64,000 bases of DNA from Bin87 sp965116785 (GTDB taxonomy: Bacteria; Chloroflexota; Dehalococcoidia; Lucifugimonadales; UBA3495). Of this stretch, positions 35,050-43,495 are shown in pieces (the stretch's first letter is position 1; each line of letters begins with the position of its first letter). The position numbers and the translations under genes are program-made. The DNA lies in the NCBI GenBank assembly GCA_965116785.1, contig OZ220731.1, positions 1,364,001-1,428,000 of the forward strand. The letters run 5' to 3'. A model generated the notes under the pieces. The model searched no databases. It was not told the origin of the DNA and saw nothing but the letters and a program-made list of their open reading frames with translations.

Positions 35050-36690
35050 CTAATTCCGGCAGAAGGCGGGGAACCCCTCCGGCATGACAACTTCGATCAT
35101 GTGGATGCGGCCGGCGGCGACGGAGTCCTGGACGGCGCGGGTCATCTCGGCGACGTTGTGAACTCGGGTGCCCGGTATTCCGTAGGCGTCGGCCAGCTTC
35201 ATGAAGTCGGGATTGACGAGATCGGTGGCCATCCGGCGGTCGCCGCGATCCGCCTGGTAGCCTTTGAGGACGCCCCAGGCGTTGTCGTTGAACACCATGA
35301 CGATCGGATTTATGCCGTACTGGACGGCGGTCCCAAGTTCCTGGGCGTTATATTGGAAGCCACCGTCGCCCGAGACGCAGATCACCGGGCTATCGGGACG
35401 GCCGACCTTGGCGCCCATTGAGGCGGGGAAGGCAAAGCCGAGCCCGGCCCAACCGTGGGGGTACATATAGCTTCGGGGGCGATCCACTTGGAGACAGCGC
35501 ACGGCGCGGTTGGCCGGCACAGTGGCGTCCAGGGAGAAAATCGTGTCGTCGGGGATGACCGAGCGAACGGACTCCCAAGCCTTGAGCTCGGGACCCCATT
35601 GTTCCTGCAGGCCGGCGTAGATGCTGGACTTCAACTCGGCGATTTCCTTGCGGTAATCATCGCCGGTCTCAATGTCGCCATTGCCGGCAGCACTCAAGAA
35701 TTGCCGGACGACTGCGCCGCTGTTGGCGGTGATGCCAACCTCGGTGTCGTAATTCTTGCCGATGTAGTCACCATCGAGCAGCACGTGGACGATCTTCTCC
35801 GGCAGTTTGACGCCAACGCCTGAAGTGGAGCGGTAGGGCAGGTTGCTGCCCAAGACCAGCGCGACGTCGCAGTCTCCCATCCAGTCCAGCACGGGGTTCT
35901 GGCCCCAAATGCGATTGCCGAGGGCCATGCCTAGAGACAAAGGATGGCTTTCGGGGAACGTGCCCTTGGCGCCATCACCGGTGACCACCGGAGCGCCGAT
36001 CTGTTCGGCCAGGCGGATTATGTCATCCGCGCCACCGGTGGTGTGGATCTCCTCACCGAGGAAGATGACGGGACGTTTGGCGTTGCGCAGCAGGTTCCAG
36101 GCGCGTTCCACCTGGACCGGGTCGCCCTGGGGCACGTCGGGCTGGCGGGGCCGGAGCACCTCGACTTCGGCTTGCTGCCCGAGCAGGTCCGTGGGAACCT
36201 CAAGTTCGATGGGACGGGGCCGGCGCTCGCCAAATCGCACAAAGGCCTCGACGAAGTGGTCCGGGATGGATTCGATTTGGTTGATGCGCGCGTTCCAGTC
36301 GGTCACCGCGGCAAACATACCGAGCTGATCCTTGGTTTCGTGGGTAGCCATCTTCCCGCTGCCGACGAATTCGGTCTCCACGTTGGTGGTCACCTGCAGA
36401 ATAGAGGACGCCGAGAAGTAGGCCTCGCCCATAGCGCCGACGGAGTCGGCTGCGCCCGGGCCGGTGCTGGTCAGGATGACCCCGGGTCGACCGGTGGCGC
36501 GGGAGTACCCGTCAGCCATGTAACCGCAGCCCAACTCGAGACGCCCGCCGATGAACCGGACATCGTCCTGGCGGTCGAACAGCGCATCGAACAGGTCGAG
36601 GGTGTGGACGGAAATGATGCCGAATACCGTGTCGACACCCTGAGCATGCAGGGACGCGACCACGGCCTGGCCGCCGGTCATCTGGGGCAT
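35050..36690 (-). CDS. TPP-dependent enzyme, acetolactate-synthase-like (copy 3)
   Basis: 546 residues. VFGIISVHTLDLFDAL replaces the usual GxPGG motif, while the catalytic glutamate region GRLELGCGYMADGYSRATGR (about 48-67) and the PP-domain GDGGFQYNAQELGTAVQYGINPIVMVFNDN are canonical. It sits 29 bp downstream of the E2 gene on the same strand, apparently the last gene of the 2-oxoacid dehydrogenase operon, which suggests a linked supply or use of a 2-oxoacid. CGGAGC precedes the ATG by about eight bases. Substrate unknown. Confidence 0.85.
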   Translation of the reverse strand: MPQMTGGQAVVASLHAQGVDTVFGIISVHTLDLFDALFDRQDDVRFIGGRLELGCGYMADGYSRATGRPGVILTSTGPGAADSVGAMGEAYFSASSILQVTTNVETEFVGSGKMATHETKDQLGMFAAVTDWNARINQIESIPDHFVEAFVRFGERRPRPIELEVPTDLLGQQAEVEVLRPRQPDVPQGDPVQVERAWNLLRNAKRPVIFLGEEIHTTGGADDIIRLAEQIGAPVVTGDGAKGTFPESHPLSLGMALGNRIWGQNPVLDWMGDCDVALVLGSNLPYRSTSGVGVKLPEKIVHVLLDGDYIGKNYDTEVGITANSGAVVRQFLSAAGNGDIETGDDYRKEIAELKSSIYAGLQEQWGPELKAWESVRSVIPDDTIFSLDATVPANRAVRCLQVDRPRSYMYPHGWAGLGFAFPASMGAKVGRPDSPVICVSGDGGFQYNAQELGTAVQYGINPIVMVFNDNAWGVLKGYQADRGDRRMATDLVNPDFMKLADAYGIPGTRVHNVAEMTRAVQDSVAAGRIHMIEVVMPEGFPAFCRN

Positions 36691-36719
36691 GGTGGAAGCT
36701 CCGTGGGTTGGTTGAGGAC

Positions 36720-37943
36720 TTAGAGCAGCAGGCTGACCGGGTTTTCGAGGACCCGCTTGATTTCCATGAGGAACTGGCCCGCTTCGGCGCCGTCGGCCAC
36801 GCGGTGGTCTGTGGAAAGCGTCGCTTTCATCATGGTGCCGACGGCAATCTCGCCGTCGCGGACGACGGGCTGCTGCTTGACGCTGCCCACGGCCAGGATG
36901 GCGGCGTGAGGCGGGTAGATGATTGCGGTGAAGCTCTCGACGTCAAACATCCCCATGTTGCTGATGCTGAACGTCGTGCTGCTGTACTCCTCGTTGCGGA
37001 GGGTACCGCTGTTGGCACGGGCGATGAGGTCCTTAGTAGCGGCGGCAACCTGGAGCAGGCTCTTGCTCTCGCAGTTGCTGACGCCGGGCAGGATCAGACC
37101 GGACTCGAGGGCGATGGCGATGCCGATGTTCATCGCGCCGTGTACCTCGAGATGATCGCCGCGGAAGAACGAGTTGAACTTGGGGTGCTTGACCAGCGCG
37201 AGCGCGCAGGCCTTGACCATCAGGTCGTTGACGCTGACGCGGTTCTCGGGATCTGACTCATCGTTCACGTCACGGCGCAAGGACATGGCCTTGCCCATAT
37301 CAATCTCTGCGGTGACGTAGAAGTGAGGAGCCGTGGACTTGCTGTCGGCGGTGACCCGGGCGATGGTCTGTCGCATGCGGCTAAGCTCGATGCGGGAGTC
37401 AGAAGGAGCAGCCACGGGTTCAGGTGCGGGGGCCGCGGCCGGAGCAGGCTCAGCAGCGGCGGGGGCAGCCTGATAGTTCTCGACGTCGCGCTCGGTGATC
37501 CGCCCGTTGGGCCCGCTGCCGGTCACCAGTGACAGGTCGATGCCACGCTCGCGCGCCAGGCGGCGGGCGATGGGGGACGCGCGGACACCGCCGTCGGATG
37601 CCGGAACCGCCGCCGGAGGCTCAGGTTCCGCGGCGGCCGGGGCGGGCGCCGGGGCGGCGGGAGCCGGGCTGGCGGCAGGCGCGGCGACTTCGGGGACAGA
37701 TTCACCGGGCTCGGTAATGATGGCAATCAACTCACCGACCGGCACGGCAATCCCAGCCTCGGCGACTATGCGTCCCAGGACTCCGCCGGTGTAGGCCTCG
37801 AATTCGACCGTAGCCTTATCCGTCTCGATGTCGGCGATGACCTCGCCGCGGTCGACCGTTTCGCCCTCCTGCTTGTACCAGCGGACGACGGTGCCTTCCC
37901 GCATATCGTATCCCATCTGGGGCATGACGACGTTGGTAGCCAC
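36720..37943 (-). CDS. Dihydrolipoamide acyltransferase, E2 of a 2-oxoacid dehydrogenase
   Basis: 407 residues: lipoyl domain with the lipoylated lysine in IETDKATVEFE (about 40-50), an Ala/Pro-rich linker (about 85-117), a peripheral-subunit-binding domain (ASPIARRLARERGIDLSLVTGSGPNGRITERDVE, about 127-160) and the catalytic domain ending in STDHRVADGAEAGQFL (about 380-395), with HRxxDG containing the active-site histidine and aspartate. It transfers the acyl group to CoA in the pyruvate/acetoin-type complex. The start is GTG with AGGAG seven bases ahead. Placed between E1 beta and the TPP enzyme in the operon. Confidence 0.95.
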   Translation of the reverse strand: MATNVVMPQMGYDMREGTVVRWYKQEGETVDRGEVIADIETDKATVEFEAYTGGVLGRIVAEAGIAVPVGELIAIITEPGESVPEVAAPAASPAPAAPAPAPAAAEPEPPAAVPASDGGVRASPIARRLARERGIDLSLVTGSGPNGRITERDVENYQAAPAAAEPAPAAAPAPEPVAAPSDSRIELSRMRQTIARVTADSKSTAPHFYVTAEIDMGKAMSLRRDVNDESDPENRVSVNDLMVKACALALVKHPKFNSFFRGDHLEVHGAMNIGIAIALESGLILPGVSNCESKSLLQVAAATKDLIARANSGTLRNEEYSSTTFSISNMGMFDVESFTAIIYPPHAAILAVGSVKQQPVVRDGEIAVGTMMKATLSTDHRVADGAEAGQFLMEIKRVLENPVSLLL

Positions 37944-38005
37944 GATGTTCTCCTGTGGTGTTCGGGTGTAGAGGGGGATCTACGGACCAGCGCCGTAGGC
38001 GGGCG

Positions 38006-38989
38006 TCAGGCGCCGTTGACCAGCTTGCGGGCTGCCGCGGCGACCGTTTCCGAGTTGGGGATGGCCATCTGCTCCAGGGGAAAGGAATACGGTATGGGGA
38101 CTTCCGCGCCAGCGACGCGGCCCACCGGAGCATCCAGGTACTCGAAAGCCTCTTCCTGCACCTGGGACACCAACTCGCCGGCGAAACCGCCCAGGCGGGT
38201 GGTTTCCTCCACCATGAGGGCGCGGTGGGTTTTCTTGACTGAGGCCACGACCGTGTCCATGTCCAGCGGGCGCAGGCAACGCAGGTCGATCACGTCGGCC
38301 TCGATGCCTTCACGGGCGAGGATGTCGGCTGCCTGTTCCGCAACCAGCGCCATGCGGGAATAGCCGCAGAGCGTTACATCGCCGCCGGTGCGGCGCAGAT
38401 CGGCCTGCCCGATGGGGATGCGGAAATCACCGCTATCGGGAGCCTCGCCGCGGGTGCCGTAGAGCAGGATGTGCTCGACGAACATCACCGGGTCGTTCAA
38501 TTCGCGGCAGGAGCGGAACAGGCCGATGACGTCCCGGGGCGTTGAAGGCGTGACGACGGTGAGCCCGGGCACCGACGCGTACCAGCCCTCGAATGACTGG
38601 GAGTGGGTAGCTCCGACCGAAGCGCCGGCGCCGGTTACGGTGCGGATGATCAAGGGGATCGAGAACTGGCCACCGGACATATACCTGATCTTGGCGGCGT
38701 GGTTGACGATCTGGTCCATGGCCAGGAGGCTGAAGTTGATGGTCATCAGTTCGACGACGGGCCGCAGGCCGGCCATGGCCGCGCCCACGCCGGCTCCGAC
38801 GATGACCGATTCGGCCAGTGGGGAGTCCTTGATGCGCTTCTTGCCGTACTGCTCCCAGAAACCCTTGGTGACGGCGAACGCGCCGCCGTAGGGTCCGATG
38901 TCCTCTCCCATGAGGAAGACCCGCTCATCCTGATCCAAGGCCTCCCTGAGAACGGACGAAACGGCGTCGCGATATGTAATGACCGACAT
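38006..38989 (-). CDS. E1 beta subunit of 2-oxoacid dehydrogenase
   Basis: 327 residues of the transketolase-like PYR/C-terminal half of heterotetrameric E1: LDQDERVFLMGEDIGPYGGAFAVTKGF near the N-terminus and ADVIDLRCLRPLDMDTVVASVKKTHRALMVEE in the C-terminal domain. It binds TPP with E1 alpha and is needed for decarboxylation of the 2-oxoacid. Its layout fits pyruvate or acetoin dehydrogenase; branched-chain acids cannot be excluded. The gene is 30 bp after E1 alpha. Confidence 0.95.
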   Translation of the reverse strand: MSVITYRDAVSSVLREALDQDERVFLMGEDIGPYGGAFAVTKGFWEQYGKKRIKDSPLAESVIVGAGVGAAMAGLRPVVELMTINFSLLAMDQIVNHAAKIRYMSGGQFSIPLIIRTVTGAGASVGATHSQSFEGWYASVPGLTVVTPSTPRDVIGLFRSCRELNDPVMFVEHILLYGTRGEAPDSGDFRIPIGQADLRRTGGDVTLCGYSRMALVAEQAADILAREGIEADVIDLRCLRPLDMDTVVASVKKTHRALMVEETTRLGGFAGELVSQVQEEAFEYLDAPVGRVAGAEVPIPYSFPLEQMAIPNSETVAAAARKLVNGA

Positions 38990-39019
38990 GATGGTTCCTC
39001 TCGCCTGGCGCGGATGGTG

Positions 39020-40027
39020 TTACGCGGAGATACCTTCGGTCGGTCGGTCGGTGTAGACGTGTTCGTAGAGGTCGGCGGGCGCTGGCCATGGGGACGATTC
39101 GCCGAATTCTGCCGCGACTACGATCTCTTCGTCGACGCTGGCGTCGATTTCGTCAAAGTCCTCCTCGGTCGCAATGCCCTCTTCGGTGAGCCAATCGCGA
39201 TAACGGGGAATGGGATCCTGGCCGGCCCAGTACGAAACCTCGTCTTCGGGTCGGTAGTTTGCGGGATCGGCTACAGAATGGCCGCGCAGGCGGTAGGTAC
39301 GGGCAACGACGAAGGCCGGGCCGCCGCCGGCCCGAACCTCAGCGTTGATTTTCTGCATCAACCCACGCACTTCGAGAATGTCGTTGCCGTCCACCTCGTA
39401 GCGCGACATTCCGTAGGCGGCGGCCATCTCGTGCAGGGAGTCCCACATCACGAGGGTTTCCTTGGACGAGGCGCCCATTCCGTAGAGGTTATGTTCACAG
39501 AAAAAGATGACCGGGAGGTTCCAAATGGCGGCGAGGTTCATCGCTTCGTGGAATTCGCCCTCGTTGACGGCGCCGTCGCCGAAGAAGCACAGCACCACCT
39601 GGTCGTCGCCGCGGTACTGCACGGCCAGGGCGATACCGGCGGCGATGCAGAGTTGGCCGCCGACGATGGCGTACCCGCCCATGAAGTTCAGGTCGGAGCT
39701 GAACAGGTGCATGGAGCCGCCCTTGCCCTTGCTGCATCCGGTGGCCTTGCCCATGAGCTCGGCCATGACCTCGTTGCTGGTCATGCCACGGGCCAGGGCT
39801 TGTCCATGGTCCCGGTAGTGGGTCACGATGTAATCGTCGGGTCGGAGGGTGTTGATGGCCCCGACGGCGATGCCTTCCTCGCCGTTGTAGACGTGGAGGA
39901 AACCCTTGATGTTGCCTCGGGTGTACTGCCGTTCCGACTCGCGCTCGAACTCTCGGATGAGCTTCATTTGCCGGTAGAAACCCAGCAGGTCGGATTTGTT
40001 AAGTCCGGGGACGTCCGCTCTCAGCAT
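39020..40027 (-). CDS. E1 alpha subunit of 2-oxoacid dehydrogenase
   Basis: 335 residues with the TPP motif GDGAVNEGEFHEAMNLAAIWNLPVIFFCEHN (about 150-180) and the phosphorylation-loop-type YRLRGHSVADPANYR (about 270-284), as well as GKATGCSKGKGGSMHLFS (about 93-110), all typical of pyruvate or acetoin dehydrogenase E1 alpha. It decarboxylates the 2-oxoacid onto TPP and reductively acylates lipoate of E2. GAGGAAGG precedes the ATG. It follows E3 by 62 bp. Confidence 0.95.
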   Translation of the reverse strand: MLRADVPGLNKSDLLGFYRQMKLIREFERESERQYTRGNIKGFLHVYNGEEGIAVGAINTLRPDDYIVTHYRDHGQALARGMTSNEVMAELMGKATGCSKGKGGSMHLFSSDLNFMGGYAIVGGQLCIAAGIALAVQYRGDDQVVLCFFGDGAVNEGEFHEAMNLAAIWNLPVIFFCEHNLYGMGASSKETLVMWDSLHEMAAAYGMSRYEVDGNDILEVRGLMQKINAEVRAGGGPAFVVARTYRLRGHSVADPANYRPEDEVSYWAGQDPIPRYRDWLTEEGIATEEDFDEIDASVDEEIVVAAEFGESSPWPAPADLYEHVYTDRPTEGISA

Positions 40028-40089
40028 ATCCCTTCCTCAATGGCAGATTTTTGGCGCCGCCCGTCGCAGGGCGACACCGGTGCGCCGGT

Positions 40090-41490
40090 TTACATGTGCA
40101 GGGCGCGGCCCTCGGCGTCCAGGGCAGCTTCGTGCACCATCTCTGCGACGCTGGGGTGCGCGTGGACCGCCCAGCCAAGTTCCAGCGTGGTGCCTTCCAG
40201 CAGGTGGGTCATCTGCAACTCCGCCAGGAGTTCGGTGACCTCGGGGCCGCACATGTGGCCTCCGAGCACCTCGCCGTAGTTGGCATCAATGACCAGCTTG
40301 ACCATGCCGTCATTTTCGCCCATGGCGACAGCTTTGCCGCTGGCCTGAACGTTGAAGCGGCCGATTTTGACTTCGTAGCCCTGCTCGATGGCCTGGGCCT
40401 CGGTGAGCCCGAACGAGGCCACCTGGGGATGGCAATAGGTCGCGCGGGGCATGAAAGTGTAGTCCAGCGGCTGGGTGTCCTCGCCGGCGATGGATTCCAC
40501 GGCTGCTACAGCCTGGGCAGACGCGACATGGGCCAGGGCCAGCTTGCCGGTGACGTCGCCGACGGCATAGATGCCAGGCACGTTGGTAGCCATCTTGTCG
40601 TCGATGACGACGTATCCCCTCTCGGTTGCCACGCCCACAGCTTCGAGTCCCAGGTTCTCGGTGTTCGGCAGGACGCCGATGGCCACCAACACCTTGTCGA
40701 AATGCGCGGTCTCGGTCACACCGTCCTTGTCGATGGTGAGGGTCACGCCATCCGCATCGGCTCTGGCATCCGTCACGCCGGCTCCGGTGACAAGCTTGAC
40801 GCCGTGCCGATTGAAAGCCCGTTCCAACTGCTGGCAGATTTCCTCGTCCTCGTTGGGCACGATGTGGGGCAGCAGTTCGATGACCGTGACCTCGGCGCCG
40901 TACATGCGGTAGATGTAGGCAAACTCGACGCCGATGGCGCCTCCGCCGACGATGGCAATCGAACCGGGAACGTCCTCGGCGACGATGCTCTCGCGGCTGG
41001 TGATAATGCGTTCGCCGTCCACGGGCAGGGGTGGGATGCTACGGGGGCGCGCTCCCGTGGCGATGATGATATTGCGAGCGGAAATCCGCGAGATTTGGCC
41101 GTCAGGATCGGTGACCTCAACGGTGCCGGGGTCGGCAATGCGCGCGGTTCCGGCGATGCTGTCAACGCCGTTTTTGCGCAGGAGAAAGTCGACGCCGCGG
41201 GTCATGCGGTCGACGACCTGACGGCTGCGCTTCATTGCCACGCTGTAGTCGGCGCGGAAGTTATCGAACAGCAGCCCAAACTGGTCGGCGCGCTGGACGT
41301 AAGATACGATCTCGGCGTTTTTGAGCAGGGCCTTCGAAGGGATGCAGCCCCAATTGAGGCAGACACCGCCCAACGCCTCTCGCTCTATGACGCAGGATTT
41401 GAGGCCCAATTGACCGGCTCGGATGCCGGCAACATATCCGCCGGGGCCGCCGCCGATTATTGCTACGTCATACTCCGAGACGGTCGTCAT
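40090..41490 (-). CDS. lpd: Dihydrolipoamide dehydrogenase (E3)
   Basis: 466 residues: FAD-binding GGGPGGYVAGIRAGQLG (about 13-29), redox disulfide GGVCLNWGCIPSKA (about 42-55), NAD-binding IVGGGAIGVEFAYIY (about 179-193), HAHPSVAEMVHEAAL (about 443-457) with the active-site His-Glu pair. It reoxidises dihydrolipoate and reduces NAD. It leads the dehydrogenase operon behind a strong promoter. Start ATG at 41490; TTG one codon upstream is less likely. Confidence 0.97.
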   Translation of the reverse strand: MTTVSEYDVAIIGGGPGGYVAGIRAGQLGLKSCVIEREALGGVCLNWGCIPSKALLKNAEIVSYVQRADQFGLLFDNFRADYSVAMKRSRQVVDRMTRGVDFLLRKNGVDSIAGTARIADPGTVEVTDPDGQISRISARNIIIATGARPRSIPPLPVDGERIITSRESIVAEDVPGSIAIVGGGAIGVEFAYIYRMYGAEVTVIELLPHIVPNEDEEICQQLERAFNRHGVKLVTGAGVTDARADADGVTLTIDKDGVTETAHFDKVLVAIGVLPNTENLGLEAVGVATERGYVVIDDKMATNVPGIYAVGDVTGKLALAHVASAQAVAAVESIAGEDTQPLDYTFMPRATYCHPQVASFGLTEAQAIEQGYEVKIGRFNVQASGKAVAMGENDGMVKLVIDANYGEVLGGHMCGPEVTELLAELQMTHLLEGTTLELGWAVHAHPSVAEMVHEAALDAEGRALHM

Positions 41491-41578
41491 CAATCAGTCC
41501 GGATAGGTGGATTGTTCGAGCGAAGGCGCCTTCCTGCCGGTTTGCACCATTGTGGGGAGGCTGCGCGCGGACTGTGGC

Positions 41579-41607
41579 ATTATAGCGGCGGCACCGCATA
41601 GCGGCAA
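41579..41607 (-). promoter_or_regulatory. Promoter of the dehydrogenase operon
   Basis: On the minus strand, -35 TTGCCG (41602-41607) and a perfect -10 TATAAT (41579-41584) are separated by exactly 17 bp, about 90 bp ahead of lpd. Strong, consensus-like sigma-70 type. Confidence 0.8.
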
Positions 41608-41626
41608 GTTGCGGCGAGCCGAAAGA

Positions 41627-41656
41627 GGCCGCCCTCTCAGGATCGAGAGAGCGGCC
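41627..41656 (-). terminator. Terminator of the FTR gene
   Basis: Arms GGCCGC-C-CTCTC and GAGAG-A-GCGGCC pair with one mismatch over a 6-base loop; read on the minus strand the stem is followed by CTCTTTC. It lies 43 bp after the FTR stop and just before the lpd promoter, so it separates the two units. Confidence 0.65.
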
Positions 41657-41699
41657 ATTTCGTCCGAGCAGCGCTCGGTTGAACTGGTTTACGAGTTGA

Positions 41700-42125
41700 T
41701 CAGGACGGTCGTTCCCTGCGCTCGATCTCGCGTTCCTCAGCTTTGTCGCGGAGGGGGCGACCCTTGTCGGGGGTCGGGTCCTTGACCTCGCCGTAGATAG
41801 CGCGGCCCTCGTGGTCTTCCGGCAAATATTCGGTGATAGGCAGACCTGCCTCATTCACGAACAGCAGTCAATGACAGTACTTGTAGATTTGCATATCGTC
41901 GCAGGCGCAAATCCACGTGCGGTGTTTGACCTCCTCTTCCTTGGACGGGTAGAAGCGGCAGGGACACAGCGGCCGGCCAATTTCGTCGACGTTCTGGGCC
42001 AAACCCAGGATCACGGATTCGGCGACGCCTTCCTCCGGATGTGTGAATGTGCCCGATTTTTCGCAATATCGTTCCACGAAAAGGCGCATTCTGGCGATTG
42101 CTTTTTCGCTAGGCTGATCAGCCAA
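41700..42125 (-). CDS. Ferredoxin-thioredoxin reductase catalytic subunit, probable selenoprotein
   Basis: 141 residues if the in-frame TGA at 41868-41870 is read as selenocysteine. The [4Fe-4S] and active-site cysteines are C54-P-C56, C73-A-C75 and C84-H-U86, matching the family pattern CPC...CxC...CHC with the same spacing as the Synechocystis enzyme. U86 takes the place of the second active-site cysteine (Cys87 there), which forms the redox-active disulfide with the Cys57 equivalent. After the TGA the frame stays open for 55 codons with family-like sequence (LLFVNEAGLPITEYLPEDHEG) and ends at its own TGA. A SECIS-like hairpin follows the TGA. The start is TTG at 42125 with AGGAGG six bases ahead. 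The enzyme passes ferredoxin electrons to thioredoxin. No FTR variable subunit is seen, as usual outside cyanobacteria and plants. Confidence 0.85.
41833..41858 (-). promoter_or_regulatory. Bacterial-type SECIS element
   Basis: Starts 9 nt after the Sec TGA, on the minus strand. GTG/CAC, AT/AT and AGGC/GCCT pair, interrupted by bulged A and G, and close a six-base loop AGGUCU. The loop begins 20 nt after the TGA. E. coli fdhF SECIS has the same GGUCU loop at a similar distance and also a bulge, which SelB recognises (established knowledge). Confidence 0.8.
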
Positions 42126-42387
42126 TTGGTTCCTCCTCAATTATTCGTCCGTGGGGCCACCAATCCTGCGTCGGCGGCATGGCTGTTGGTTCAATGGTAT
42201 TCTCATCCACGGAATTCTGCAATGCAGGATTGAAGTGTCGGGACGCCAATGCGCGCAGGGTCTCCCGGTGTCGTTTGATCAGCTGACCTTCGGTCGCCGC
42301 GCCGGTTTTGAGAAATGGTGGGGTTTCCCGCGTTGGGGTTCATGGCATTCTGATAGAATAGGGGCATCTCTCAGGAGACGATGAAAC

Positions 42388-42582
42388 ATGCGCATTGCGG
42401 GACTTGGCCTGACCGAACTACTGATTATCCTGCTGGTGGTGCTGCTGATATTCGGCGCCTCCCGGTTGCCGGGCGTAGGATCCGCGCTGGGCAAGGGCAT
42501 ACGATCGTTCAAGACCTCGGTGACGGGGGAGGACGACAAGCCGACAGCGGAGCGGAACGCCTCGGAAGAGCCACGCTCATAA
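42388..42582 (+). CDS. tatA: Twin-arginine translocase TatA
   Basis: 64 residues: short N-terminus, one membrane helix (LTELLIILLVVLLIFGASRLPGVG, about 8-31) with the FG-x-x-x-LP hinge, and an amphipathic helix (SALGKGIRSFKTSV), then a charged tail. This is the size and layout of TatA, which forms the pore of the Tat pathway for folded proteins. AGGAG precedes the ATG by ten bases. TatC and a TatB-like gene lie on the opposite strand just downstream. Confidence 0.93.
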   Translation: MRIAGLGLTELLIILLVVLLIFGASRLPGVGSALGKGIRSFKTSVTGEDDKPTAERNASEEPRS

Positions 42583-42609
42583 GCGTGAAAGGGTAGCGAA
42601 CCGAACACG

Positions 42610-42640
42610 CGGGCCCGCCGTTGGCGGGCCCGTTTCGTTG
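42610..42640. terminator. Rho-independent terminator between tatA and tatC
   Basis: Perfect 10-bp stem CGGGCCCGCC/GGCGGGCCCG, loop GTT, followed by TTTCGTT on the plus strand. It ends tatA and may serve tatC from the other side. Confidence 0.8.
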
Positions 42641-42644
42641 TCCG

Positions 42645-43484
42645 CTACTCGCTGGCCGGTTCTGCGTTCAGCGCCGAGTGCTCGCGGTTGCGTCGGCCGG
42701 CCAGGCGGGCGAGGAGTACGCCGACCTCGTACAGCACAATCAGCGGACCGGCAACGATGGCCTGGTTCAGCGGGTCTATGGTAGGTGTAATCGCGGCCGC
42801 GATCACGAACGCGGCGACCAGCCAAAACCGCCGAAACCGAGAGAAAGTGCGGGCGTTGACCACACCCAGCACGGCCAGCACGTACATCACCAGGGGTGTT
42901 TCGAAGGACAACCCGAGCCAGAACAGCAGGCGGATCATGATGTTGACGAGGTTGCTGATGCGGATGAGAGGGTCTGCAACCTCGCTGCCGAATCCGATGA
43001 GGAAGCTGAGGGCCGGCGGGATCATCACGAAATAGCCGAAGGCCATGCCCGCGGCAAAAGCCAGCAACGCGGCCGGCAGAAACGAAAAAAGGATTTTGCG
43101 CTCGCGAGGCGTCAAGCCCGGGGCGACAAAGCGGATCGCGTTGTACAGGATAACGGGCAGGGCCAAAACAAAACCGCCCAGGAGCGAGACCCTGACCGTG
43201 ATGCTCAAAAATTCGGTGACCTCGGTGCGAACGGGCTTGAACGCGGGGGCCGCCTCCGTCGGTTCGGCGGGTTGGAAAATGCCGAGGCCGAAGTCCTGGT
43301 AGAAGCGGAGGGGGTTCACGGTGTCCGCGGTTGCGGCGTGCTGAGCGGGCCACAACAGGACCGCGTAGATTTCCTCGTAGAAGTAGAAACAGACCGCCGT
43401 GCCAATGAGCAGGGCGATGGTGCAGACCAAAGCGCGGGAACGCAGTTCGCGGAAATGTTCCCGCAACGGCATTGACTGGCTCAT
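42645..43484 (-). CDS. tatC: Twin-arginine translocase TatC
   Basis: 279 residues with six membrane helices. The N-terminal PLREHFRELRSRALV (about 6-20) is the conserved TatC start that contacts the signal peptide, and FVAPGLTPRERKILFSFLPAALLAFAAGMAFGYFVMIPPALSFL (about 117-160) is the central signature. It receives twin-arginine signal peptides in the cytoplasmic membrane. It follows the TatB-like gene by 11 bp. Confidence 0.96.
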   Translation of the reverse strand: MSQSMPLREHFRELRSRALVCTIALLIGTAVCFYFYEEIYAVLLWPAQHAATADTVNPLRFYQDFGLGIFQPAEPTEAAPAFKPVRTEVTEFLSITVRVSLLGGFVLALPVILYNAIRFVAPGLTPRERKILFSFLPAALLAFAAGMAFGYFVMIPPALSFLIGFGSEVADPLIRISNLVNIMIRLLFWLGLSFETPLVMYVLAVLGVVNARTFSRFRRFWLVAAFVIAAAITPTIDPLNQAIVAGPLIVLYEVGVLLARLAGRRNREHSALNAEPASE

Positions 43485-43495
43485 GGGGCGTGGAC

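Noticed and set aside
41468..41854. 128-codon minus-strand frame between lpd and FTR
   Set aside because: It lies in the wrong frame over the true C-terminal part of FTR, the terminator and the lpd promoter; Arg/Ser/Thr-rich translation.
41868..42140. Truncated FTR ending at the TGA, or a pseudogene
   Set aside because: The frame after the TGA keeps family-like sequence, a SECIS-type hairpin follows, and tRNA-Sec is nearby; a longer start at 42140 would include the AGGAGG ribosome site as codons.
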